Below, in pieces: positions 53,301 to 61,586 of a DNA stretch of 64,000 bases. The translations under genes were made by a program, and so were the position numbers. This DNA comes from Algoriphagus iocasae (lineage in GTDB: Bacteria; Bacteroidota; Bacteroidia; Cytophagales; Cyclobacteriaceae): positions 1,204,680 through 1,268,679 of the forward strand of contig NZ_JACIJO010000001.1 in the NCBI RefSeq assembly GCF_014206875.1, read 5' to 3'. A model generated the notes under the pieces. The model searched no databases. It saw only the letters and a list, made by a program, of their open reading frames with translations, and was not told the origin of the DNA. The first letter of the stretch is position 1; every line of letters begins with the position of its first letter.

Positions 53301-54659
53301 ATGACGATTAAAGATCACTTCAGAATTACATTTAACCTTGCTTTTCCGGTGATGTTAAGTCAGCTGGGCCAGGTCTCTGTAGGGGTTGCAGATTCCATGA
53401 TGGTTGGTAGGTTAGGGGCTTTGCCTTTAGCAGCTGCTTCCTTGGGTAACAGTATTTTCTTTGTTATTCTGATGTTTGGTATGGGAGTTTCGATGGGGAT
53501 AACTCCATTGGTTTCAGTAGCCGAAGGAAAGGGGAAAAACAAAAGAATTTCTAACCTTTTCCGCCATGGTTTTTGGATTAATATAGCTACGAGTCTGGTT
53601 TTGACAATCTTGGTTTTAATCATTGCCCAAGGATTGAATTTTTTGGAACAGCCAGAAGAAGTGGTGACTTTGACAATACCTTACCTGTTTGTAATCACGG
53701 CATCACTGTTACCTTTTATGATTTTTCAAACCTTCAAGCAGTTTGCCGAAGGATTATCTCAGACGAAACAGGCGATGTACATTACCATATTTTGTAATCT
53801 GGTGAACGTGTTTTTGAACTGGGTTTTGATTTTTGGAAAATTAGGAGCGCCTGAAATGGGATTAATGGGAGCTGGTTGGGCTACATTGATTTCAAGAATT
53901 CTTATGCCGATCATGATGGGATGGTACGTGTTAAAGTCCAAGAGGTATCAGATTTATAATCTTTCCATGGTCTTGAAACTATGGAGCTTACCGATGTTTA
54001 GTAGAATTTTAAACGTGGGGATCCCGACTGGATTTCAATATATTTTTGAAGTAAGCGCCTTTAGTACTGCTGCAATTATGATGGGTTGGCTAGGTGTCAA
54101 TGCGCTTGCTGGACATCAAATTGCCATCAATTTGGCTTCTATCAGTTATATGATGGCTGCTGGTCTCTCGACTGCTGGTATGATCAGAGTTAGCAATCAA
54201 ATTGGCAAAGGAAATTTCAAAGCGATGAAAGAAGCGGGTATGGTAGTTTATGCAATGGCTATGATTTTCATGTTTACAACTGCTTTGATCTTTGTGGCAT
54301 TTAAAGATTTCCTTCCTACGCTTTACATCGATGATCCAGAAGTTGTATCACTTTCTGCATCTTTACTAGTTATCGCAGGGTTTTTCCAGTTGTCCGATGG
54401 GGCACAGGTAATTGGACTAGGAGTTTTGAGAGGTATGGAAGATGTGAAAATCCCGACTTTGGTGACCTTGGTGGCTTATTGGGTAATTGGTTTGCCTTTG
54501 GGCTATTTGTTAGCTTTTAATTTTGGTTTCGCCGAAAAGGGGATTTGGTATGGATTACTAATCGGATTAAGTGTAACGGCATTTTTGCTTTATTTCAGAT
54601 TTAGAAAATTGAGTAAACAAAGAATGTCTGTATCTAAACCCATTGTTCCGGCTGTTTGA
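53301..54659 (+). CDS. MATE-family efflux transporter
   Basis: A 452-residue, 12-helix transporter of the MATE family (DinF/NorM side): FPVMLSQLGQVSVGVADSMMVGRLG in helix 1 region (split here as motif), then GHQIAINLASISYM in the second half. Likely exports organic cations or drugs by sodium or proton antiport. ATG 53301 is preferred over the upstream TTG 53277, since the first helix begins after it. Confidence 0.9.
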   Translation: MTIKDHFRITFNLAFPVMLSQLGQVSVGVADSMMVGRLGALPLAAASLGNSIFFVILMFGMGVSMGITPLVSVAEGKGKNKRISNLFRHGFWINIATSLVLTILVLIIAQGLNFLEQPEEVVTLTIPYLFVITASLLPFMIFQTFKQFAEGLSQTKQAMYITIFCNLVNVFLNWVLIFGKLGAPEMGLMGAGWATLISRILMPIMMGWYVLKSKRYQIYNLSMVLKLWSLPMFSRILNVGIPTGFQYIFEVSAFSTAAIMMGWLGVNALAGHQIAINLASISYMMAAGLSTAGMIRVSNQIGKGNFKAMKEAGMVVYAMAMIFMFTTALIFVAFKDFLPTLYIDDPEVVSLSASLLVIAGFFQLSDGAQVIGLGVLRGMEDVKIPTLVTLVAYWVIGLPLGYLLAFNFGFAEKGIWYGLLIGLSVTAFLLYFRFRKLSKQRMSVSKPIVPAV

Positions 54660-54727
54660 CCAATCCATTAAGTTTTATTCATCAGAATAGAATAATGGAT
54701 TATATTCAGGAATAAAATATTCTGAAT

Positions 54728-56080
54728 ATGGTTAAAAATATACTTTCGCTTCTACTGGTTTTTTCACTTTCTCAAATTTGTTTTTCGCAGGATTTTGCTG
54801 TGCTGACACAGCGGGAGCAAGCAGAAGTTATCGACGGTTGGTTGGATGACAGAATCACTAATCTACTTCCTCAGCTTATGACTGAGACAGGGATCGATAT
54901 GTGGGTGGTTATTTCGAGAGAATATAACGAAGACCCAGTAATCAGGAAGCTTCTCCCTGCAACTTGGATGGCCGCAAGAAGAAGAACTATCCTTGTGATG
55001 TACCAGCCAGAACCAAATGCCGCTGTAGAAACTTATGCTGTGGCGAGATATGATGTTGGTAAGGCATTTAAGAGAGCTTGGAATCCTGATTCTCAACCTG
55101 ATCAATGGGAAGCTTTGATGGATTTAATTAAAGCAAAAAAACCAAAAAGGATCGGATTGAATTATGCCAAAGATTATGGGCATGCTGATGGGTTGACCAT
55201 GAATGAATATCAGATTTTTCATGATTACCTCCCAGAAAATCTAAAGGAGAATATCGTTTCTGCTCAAACTTTAGCAGTAAGATGGCTAGAAACCAGAACT
55301 CCTTCTGAAATGGCTACCTACCGTCATATTCAGGAAATAGCTCATCAGATTATACAGGAAGGTCTTTCTGAAAAAGTAATTACTCCTGGTGTGACCACTA
55401 CAGATGATGTGGTTTGGTGGTACCGTGAGAAAATCAAATCATTGAAGTTGGATACTTGGTTTCATCCTTCAGTGGATATCCAGAGAGCAGATCCAAATTC
55501 TCAGGAAGCCAATCGGTCTTTTGCTGTAAAGCCTGCTTCTCAGGTCATCATGCCAGGTGATTTGCTTCACGTAGATTTTGGTATTACCTATTTGAGATTG
55601 AATACAGATACACAAGAAATGGCCTATGTGTTGAAGTTTGGAGAAACTGAAGTTCCGGCCTTCTTACAAAAAGCGTTTGAAGCTGGAAATAGAGTTCAGG
55701 ATATTTTGACACAGAACTTTGTCGCTGGTAAGACAGGAAATGAAATTCTTCGTGCTTCTAGAAGTATGATGGATTCGGAAGGTATCAAAGGAAGCATTTA
55801 TACCCATCCTTTGGGCTATTATGGGCATTCAGCTGGTCCAACGATAGGAATGTGGGATAATCAGGGAGATACTCCTGGAGCAGGGGATTTTCCACTTTAT
55901 GCAAATACTGGATATGCGATCGAACTTAATGCGGTTGTTTTTGTAGAAGAGTGGAATAAAGAGGTAAGAATTATGCTCGAAGAAGGAGCGTTTTTTGACG
56001 GAGAAAAAGTTATGTATTACAATGGACGTCAAAAGAAAATCCTTGCTATTCCTCGTCAAACCAATTACTTAAATCAGTAA
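54728..56080 (+). CDS. M24 family metallopeptidase (Xaa-Pro aminopeptidase-like), exported
   Basis: A 450-residue protein with signal peptide (LSQICFSQ) and the pita-bread fold: metal ligands in LHVDFGITYLRLNTD (two Asp), GYYGHSAGPTIG (His), AIELNAV (Glu) and MLEEGAFF (Glu). An N-terminal creatinase-like domain precedes it. Should cut Xaa-Pro dipeptides in the periplasm. Its stop codon overlaps the convergent MFS gene by 7 bp. Confidence 0.85.
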   Translation: MVKNILSLLLVFSLSQICFSQDFAVLTQREQAEVIDGWLDDRITNLLPQLMTETGIDMWVVISREYNEDPVIRKLLPATWMAARRRTILVMYQPEPNAAVETYAVARYDVGKAFKRAWNPDSQPDQWEALMDLIKAKKPKRIGLNYAKDYGHADGLTMNEYQIFHDYLPENLKENIVSAQTLAVRWLETRTPSEMATYRHIQEIAHQIIQEGLSEKVITPGVTTTDDVVWWYREKIKSLKLDTWFHPSVDIQRADPNSQEANRSFAVKPASQVIMPGDLLHVDFGITYLRLNTDTQEMAYVLKFGETEVPAFLQKAFEAGNRVQDILTQNFVAGKTGNEILRASRSMMDSEGIKGSIYTHPLGYYGHSAGPTIGMWDNQGDTPGAGDFPLYANTGYAIELNAVVFVEEWNKEVRIMLEEGAFFDGEKVMYYNGRQKKILAIPRQTNYLNQ

Positions 56081-57255
56081 GAGGTAGATCGGAATCTTCC
56101 GTTTTTGTTAGAAAATAGCAATAGAATAAATGCCAGAAAGGCAAAGCAGGCAGAGGTTAAGAATACAAGTTTGAAATTATCTGAGGAATTGGAGAATAGT
56201 GTACCTGAGACTAAAGCGCCCAGGCCTATTCCCATTTCCAAAGCGATATACATGGTAGCCAAAGCTCTTCCTCTATAATCATCTAAGGATAAATCTATCA
56301 CCCAAGCAGTTACTGTTGGACTATACATTCCCACAGCAGATCCAAATAAAACTCCTGAGATCAGAAATAACTCGATACTGTTTGAAAAGGCAATGGTACA
56401 CATTGCAATAACCATCAGAAAACTCGCAATTCTCAGAACAGGAATTCTTCCATAGCGATCTGAAGTTCTTCCTGCGATCAACCGGATTCCTAATGAGGAA
56501 ATCGTGAAAATGGCAAAAAACAATCCCTTATTTTGAATTCCCAGATAACTGGAGAAATCTGGAATAATTGTCAAAACTGTTCCGAAAGAGAAAACACATA
56601 GAAGCAGCACGAGAGAAGGAAGTAGCACACGTTTTTCGATGATTTCTTCCTTTTTAAGTTTGAATGACTTTAAAGAAACTCGCTGTGGATTTTTTAATGT
56701 TTCCTTTACCCGGATGATGATCAATATAGATAAAACAGCCGTAAAGGCGGAACAATAAAATAATACGTCTATTGGCCAGATAGTAGCTATCCAGCCTCCA
56801 ATGGCAGGTCCTGCAGCCATTCCCAAGGATCCAAACAAAGACTGGATCCCCATTGCTTCACCTCTTTTTTGAAAAGGGACAATATCTGCCACGTAGGCGG
56901 AAGTGCCTGTTGGTTTAAATCCGGTCGAGAAACCATGGATAAATCGCAGAAACAGAAAGCCTCCAATAAAATTGAGAATAGGGTAAAGCAGCCCAACGAT
57001 AAAACAAACACTGGCGCCAAAAATCATCACAGGGATTCTTCCAATTGTGTCAGCCAATTTGCCACTGAAAGGCCTGGATAAGCCCGCAGAAAGAGTAAAT
57101 AAGGAAATGATAAGTCCTTTGTAATCCTCTCCTCCAAGTGAAGTCAAATACCCCGGAAGTTCCGGGATGATCATGTTAAATGAAGAGAAAAATAAAAAGG
57201 AGCTAAAGCAAAGCAGGAAAAAATCAAAAGTAAAAAAGGAGGGGAGTAGTTTCAT
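56074..57255 (-). CDS. MFS transporter
   Basis: A 393-residue, 12-helix permease with MFS motif A-like loops SGKLADTIGRIPVM and AGRTSDRYGRIPVL in both halves and a motif C-like AAGPAIGG. The family resemblance is to drug:H+ antiporters of the 12-helix type. Substrate unknown. Convergent with the M24 peptidase gene. Confidence 0.85.
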   Translation of the reverse strand: MKLLPSFFTFDFFLLCFSSFLFFSSFNMIIPELPGYLTSLGGEDYKGLIISLFTLSAGLSRPFSGKLADTIGRIPVMIFGASVCFIVGLLYPILNFIGGFLFLRFIHGFSTGFKPTGTSAYVADIVPFQKRGEAMGIQSLFGSLGMAAGPAIGGWIATIWPIDVLFYCSAFTAVLSILIIIRVKETLKNPQRVSLKSFKLKKEEIIEKRVLLPSLVLLLCVFSFGTVLTIIPDFSSYLGIQNKGLFFAIFTISSLGIRLIAGRTSDRYGRIPVLRIASFLMVIAMCTIAFSNSIELFLISGVLFGSAVGMYSPTVTAWVIDLSLDDYRGRALATMYIALEMGIGLGALVSGTLFSNSSDNFKLVFLTSACFAFLAFILLLFSNKNGRFRSTSY

Positions 57256-57268
57256 TGACCCTAAAATT

Positions 57269-57298
57269 AAATTGGCCAGATAATTATCTGGCCAATTT
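57269..57298 (-). terminator. 30-bp perfect palindrome serving as prfB terminator
   Basis: Both 15-base arms of this inverted repeat are complementary without a mismatch (GGCCAGATAA/TTATCTGGCC at its core). On the minus strand it directly follows the prfB stop codon and is followed by TTTAATTTTAG. It also separates prfB from the MFS gene start at 57255. Confidence 0.75.
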
Positions 57299-57299
57299 C

Positions 57300-58401
57300 T
57301 TAATCATTATTTGCAGCTTCTTCGCTTTGGGCTAAAAGATAAGCTTTCATAAACTCATTTAGACCGCCGTCAAGTACATGTTGAGTATCAGAAGTTTCAT
57401 GTCCTGTTCTAGCATCTTTTACCAATTTGTAAGGATGTAAAACGTAATTTCTGATCTGCGATCCAAAATCAACTCTCAGTTTTGAGGATTCGATTTTCGC
57501 GATTTCAGCATTTCTTTTTTCTACTTCCAATTGGTAAAGTCGAGACTTCAACATTTGCATCGCCTTCTCTCTATTGGCAAGCTGGGATCTTTCAATCTGA
57601 CAAACTACCACTATTCCGGTTGGTTTGTGAGTCAGCTGAACTTTCGTCTCCACTTTGTTTACATTTTGACCTCCGGCACCACCTGATCGGGAAGTGTGAA
57701 GTTCGATATCAGCGGGATTGATGTCAATCTCGATGGAATCATCCACTTCTGGATAGGCGTAAACTGAAGCAAAAGAAGTATGTCGTCTTCCTCCTGAATC
57801 AAAAGGTGAAATTCTGACTAATCGGTGAACACCAGTTTCGGATTTCAGAAAACCATATGCCAATGGACCTTCAAATTCCAATGTACAGGATTTAATTCCT
57901 GCCACATCTCCTTGCTGAACGTCTACTTCACGCACTTTGTAACCATTTTTTTCTCCCCACATGATATACATTCTCATGAGGATGGAGGCCCAATCGTTAC
58001 TTTCCGTACCACCTGCTCCTGGGTTGATTTCCAAAACAGCATTGAGTTGATCCTCTTCCGAAGAAAGCATTTTCTTCAGTTCGAGTTCTTCCACTACATT
58101 TTTTGCTTTTTGGTATTCAGCCTTGATTTCTTCTTCAGATACTTCGTCTGCACTGTAGAATTCATACAATACATCTAAATCACCGATGATTTTATCAAGG
58201 TTTTCGTAAGCGGTAGTCCAGGTCTTTCGAGCCTGTATCTGTTTCATGGTTTTTTCTGCCTCTTCTGGGTTGTTCCAAAAGTCAGGCTGGGCCGAAACGG
58301 CCTCTAAATCTTCTATCTCTACTTTCTTACGATCGTAGTCAAAGATACCTCCTTAAAGCCGAGGTACGAGCTTTCAAGTCTTTCAGTTGTTCTGAAGTCA
58401 T
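57300..58401 (-). CDS. prfB: Peptide chain release factor 2 with programmed +1 frameshift
   Basis: Recognises UGA and UAA stop codons and releases the polypeptide. Translation starts at the ATG 58401-58399; 20 codons on comes the in-frame UGA at 58341-58339. The context is the known autoregulatory shift site: AGGAGG (58353-58348), TAT, then CTT TGAC (58344-58338); the ribosome slips +1 from CTT and continues with GAC at 58340. The joined protein is 366 residues, as in E. coli RF2 (365), with SPF at 198-200 and GGQ at 243-245. A plain ORF search sees only the second part, from 58247. Confidence 0.97.
58338..58353 (-). promoter_or_regulatory. prfB frameshift site
   Basis: AGGAGG TAT CTT TGA C on the minus strand: an internal Shine-Dalgarno-like hexamer three bases before the slippery CTT codon, as in the known RF2 autoregulation site. 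Low RF2 delays termination at UGA and favours the shift. Confidence 0.93.
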
Positions 58402-58468
58402 CTGTCTAGTTGTAAAATTTGAGTGGCAAAATTCCGAAAAAAAATCTGTTAATGCTAAAGGATTTCGA

Positions 58469-58975
58469 TTAATCCATACGCATCATGACTATTTGAATAT
58501 GATTTCTTCCTTGATGTTTGAATGTCTTATAGAGTAAAGGTAACATAGCCAGACCTGTACCTAATAGAATTGCAGAAGTGACCCCAACTCCTTTATCTAC
58601 AGAAATTTCACCATCATGATACAGGCTATTGATCATATCGACAGATACCAGAATAATTCCAGATCCTAAGACCAATGTGTTCAAAGCTCTTAGTGTTCTG
58701 TTTCTTTTATCTTTTTGTCTGATATCCACCTCGACAATGTCTAGGGGAGAAATGATGTTTTCGCTCATGTAGATATAATCCTGGTCTACTTTCTCGATAA
58801 CATCAGTGATGAAATATCCGATTTTTTTGCTCTTATAAGTTATCTCTTCACCGGGATAATACCGGATTTGAGATTTTTGATTAGCTCCACGTTTTAAAAG
58901 AATAAAATCTCTCGACTGCGCATGAGTAAGAAAAGATAGCGTGATCAAAAAAGAAAAAAGTAAGAGCTTTTTCAT
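58469..58975 (-). CDS. Exported protein of unknown function
   Basis: A 168-residue protein with signal peptide (LTHAQ) and a short hydrophobic stretch in the second half (LNTLVLGSGIILVSV, GVTSAILLGTGLAMLPLLY). No family recognised. Between prfB and ilvE on the same strand, separated by about 65 and 90 bp. Confidence 0.65.
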   Translation of the reverse strand: MKKLLLFSFLITLSFLTHAQSRDFILLKRGANQKSQIRYYPGEEITYKSKKIGYFITDVIEKVDQDYIYMSENIISPLDIVEVDIRQKDKRNRTLRALNTLVLGSGIILVSVDMINSLYHDGEISVDKGVGVTSAILLGTGLAMLPLLYKTFKHQGRNHIQIVMMRMD

Positions 58976-59030
58976 TAAGTCTAAATAACTAATTAACGAG
59001 GTTAAATTAGAAACTTTTTAATTTCTTTTA

Positions 59031-59063
59031 ATAAAAAAAGCGGGAATTAACATTTCCCGCTTT
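59031..59063 (-). terminator. Intrinsic terminator after ilvE
   Basis: AAAGCGGGAA (59037-59046) pairs with TTCCCGCTTT (59054-59063); on the minus strand a T7 run follows the stem. Confidence 0.85.
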
Positions 59064-59066
59064 CGT

Positions 59067-60134
59067 TTATATTTTGATGATCCAGTGATGAGGATCTTCA
59101 ATCGAACCATATTTAATCCCATCCAATTCCGCTAACACTCTGTGAGAGAATGCGTCAGCTGGCTTTTGAGGAAGGATATAATCTTTTCCATTAACTTGAA
59201 TTCTTTCGATATGTGCAATCGTTGCAGCAGTACCGGTTCCGAAAGCTTCTTCTAATGTACCTTCTATCAAAGCAGTCTCAAGCTCAGAAACGGTTAAGAA
59301 TCGCTCTTCAACAGGCTGATTCCAGTCTTTTGCAAGCTGGAGCACAGAATTTCTGGTGATACCTTTTAGGATAGTTCCGGAGTTGATTGGAGCAGTAATG
59401 ATTGTTCCGTTGATTTTGAACATCACATTCATGGTACCGCTTTCTTCTATTTTGCTGTGGCTTTTTCCATCTGTCCAAAGTAATTGGTCATAGCCAGCTT
59501 TCTGAGCTCTTAATGCAGGATAAAGAGAAGCAGCATAGTTACCTGCAGTTTTGGCAGCACCAGTTCCTCCTTCTGTTGCTCTTGTAAATTCAGTTTCTAC
59601 TTTTACACTTACAGGTTTGGAGTAGTAATTTCCAACCGGACAAGTGAAAATGATGAATTTGTATGTTTCAGACGGTTTAACCCCGATGTAATTATCCATG
59701 GCAAACATGTATGGTCTGATATAAAGGGATGAACCTTTTGCGTGAGGCACCCAATCTTTATCCAATTCAAGAAGTTGGACCAAGCCTTCCATAAAAATTT
59801 CTTCAGGAATTGAAGGCATACACATTCTTTCGGCAGACTCATTCATTCTAGACCAATTGGCATCTGCTCTAAAGACTAAAACTTCTCCCTCTTCATTTCT
59901 GTACGCTTTTAATCCTTCAAAAATAGATTGGCCATAATGCAAGGTGGCATTTGCAGGGCTTAGCTCTAAGGGAGCGAAAGGCTCGATTCTTAGATCTGTC
60001 CATTCTCCATTTTTGTAATCAGCCACAAACATGTGATCGCTGATTGTTTTACCGAAAACAAGATTTGAAAAATCTGTTTCTGGCAATCTTGATTTCTTGG
60101 TAGAAACTACCGGAATGGCAAGTGATGTTTTCAT
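59067..60134 (-). CDS. ilvE: Branched-chain amino acid aminotransferase
   Basis: Last step of Val/Leu/Ile synthesis and first step of breakdown. The 355-residue class IV PLP aminotransferase has the loop FEGLKAYR near residue 75, the PLP Lys region AAKTAGNYAASLYPA and GTGTAATIAHI. Length fits the branched-chain group (about 340-360). Upstream is the adenosyltransferase at 60177. Confidence 0.92.
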   Translation of the reverse strand: MKTSLAIPVVSTKKSRLPETDFSNLVFGKTISDHMFVADYKNGEWTDLRIEPFAPLELSPANATLHYGQSIFEGLKAYRNEEGEVLVFRADANWSRMNESAERMCMPSIPEEIFMEGLVQLLELDKDWVPHAKGSSLYIRPYMFAMDNYIGVKPSETYKFIIFTCPVGNYYSKPVSVKVETEFTRATEGGTGAAKTAGNYAASLYPALRAQKAGYDQLLWTDGKSHSKIEESGTMNVMFKINGTIITAPINSGTILKGITRNSVLQLAKDWNQPVEERFLTVSELETALIEGTLEEAFGTGTAATIAHIERIQVNGKDYILPQKPADAFSHRVLAELDGIKYGSIEDPHHWIIKI

Positions 60135-60176
60135 AAGTTATGCCTTTAACTGGTACAACCAGCGTAATTTACGATG

Positions 60177-60725
60177 TTATTTCCGAGGCTTCCAGGTGGT
60201 TTCCTCAACTCCTAATTCTTGACCCATAGCTCTTCCCAAAACAAAAAGGAAGTCCGAAAGTCTATTCAAATATTGAATAACCAAGTCGGAAACCTGCTCA
60301 AAAGACGCAAGTTCGACTGTAATTCTTTCTGCTCTTCTACAAACAGTTCTTGCCAGATGGCAAAATGAAACTGATTGATGCCCGCCAGGTAAGATAAATG
60401 CTGTCAATGGAGGAAGTGATTCTTCCATTTTGTCCATTTCTAACTCTAGCATCGCAATATCCTCGAAATGCAAATCAGGTTTTTTTACATTTTCCTTGCC
60501 TGGGACAGTTGCGAGATCTGCACCAATTGTAAATAACCTGTCTTGAATTTCTTTTAATAAATCTGCCCGGTCTTGATTGACGTCTTGATCTCGAAGCAAT
60601 CCTATGTAGGAATTTAACTCATCAATCGTTCCGTATGCATCAATTCTTAAATCAGATTTAGGAACTCGTAACCCACCTAACAGTGAAGTTATTCCCTTGT
60701 CTCCGGTTTTAGTATAGATTTTCAT
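60177..60725 (-). CDS. PduO-type cob(I)alamin adenosyltransferase
   Basis: A 182-residue ATP:cob(I)alamin adenosyltransferase of the PduO fold: TKTGDKGITSLLGG near residue 4, the VPKSDLRIDAYGTIDELNS stretch and RTVCRRAER near residue 126. It completes adenosylcobalamin for B12 enzymes. No other cobalamin gene is nearby, which is common for this one. Confidence 0.9.
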   Translation of the reverse strand: MKIYTKTGDKGITSLLGGLRVPKSDLRIDAYGTIDELNSYIGLLRDQDVNQDRADLLKEIQDRLFTIGADLATVPGKENVKKPDLHFEDIAMLELEMDKMEESLPPLTAFILPGGHQSVSFCHLARTVCRRAERITVELASFEQVSDLVIQYLNRLSDFLFVLGRAMGQELGVEETTWKPRK

Positions 60726-60783
60726 CGGTACGCGTTTGATGTTCCGACAAAAATAAGAATCTATTTCTAAAAAAAAGGGAATA

Positions 60784-61500
60784 TTAGGCGTGCATCGCGA
60801 TTCCTCTGGTAGGATTTGGGTTGATTGTATCAGATTCTACCAATCCATCTCTTAATCTGACGATTCGATGGGCATAATGTGCGATATCATCTTCGTGAGT
60901 TACCATGATGATGGTATTACCTTTTGAATGTAATTCATGGAAAAGCTCCATGATTTCATAGGAAGTTTTGGAGTCTAGGTTACCAGTAGGCTCATCGGCC
61001 AAAATGATACTTGGATCATTTACCAAAGCACGGGCAATAGCAACTCTCTGTCTTTGACCACCTGATAGTTCATTTGGTTTGTGCTTGGTTCTTTCTCCCA
61101 AACCCACATTGGAAAGTGCCTGAAATGCACGCTCCTCACGTTCTTCTTTCCCAAAACCTGCATAAACTAATGGCAACGCTACATTTTCAAGACAAGATGC
61201 TCTTGGTAACAAATTGAACGTTTGGAAAACGAAGCCAATCTCTTTGTTTCTGATTTCCGCCAATTCATTTTCACTCATATCACTGGCATCTTTATTATTC
61301 AGAATATATGTTCCTGAAGTAGGGGTATCCAGACAACCTATGATGTTCATCAAGGTGGATTTACCAGAACCAGATGGTCCCATAAATGCGACATATTCAC
61401 CTCTGTCAACCGTAATAGAGACAGATTTTAGAGCTTGAATAATTTCAGCTCCCATTTTATATGTTTTGTTGATTTCGTGGGTTTCTATAACTCTGGTCAT
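60784..61500 (-). CDS. ABC transporter ATP-binding protein, MacB/LolD-type
   Basis: A 238-residue ATPase with Walker [10 protein letters not shown], signature [15 protein letters not shown] and Walker [13 protein letters not shown], plus the [16 protein letters not shown]-loop of the MacB/LolD branch. The frame is open to 61557, but ATG 61500 is preferred. No permease gene is next to it in the window. Confidence 0.9.
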   Translation of the reverse strand: MTRVIETHEINKTYKMGAEIIQALKSVSITVDRGEYVAFMGPSGSGKSTLMNIIGCLDTPTSGTYILNNKDASDMSENELAEIRNKEIGFVFQTFNLLPRASCLENVALPLVYAGFGKEEREERAFQALSNVGLGERTKHKPNELSGGQRQRVAIARALVNDPSIILADEPTGNLDSKTSYEIMELFHELHSKGNTIIMVTHEDDIAHYAHRIVRLRDGLVESDTINPNPTRGIAMHA

Positions 61501-61586
61501 GAAAATAAAATTTTGCTTAAGATAAGACTTGTCTTTGATATAATTAAAAGTAGTCAAGTGAAATTACGTGAAATCATTTAACTGGT

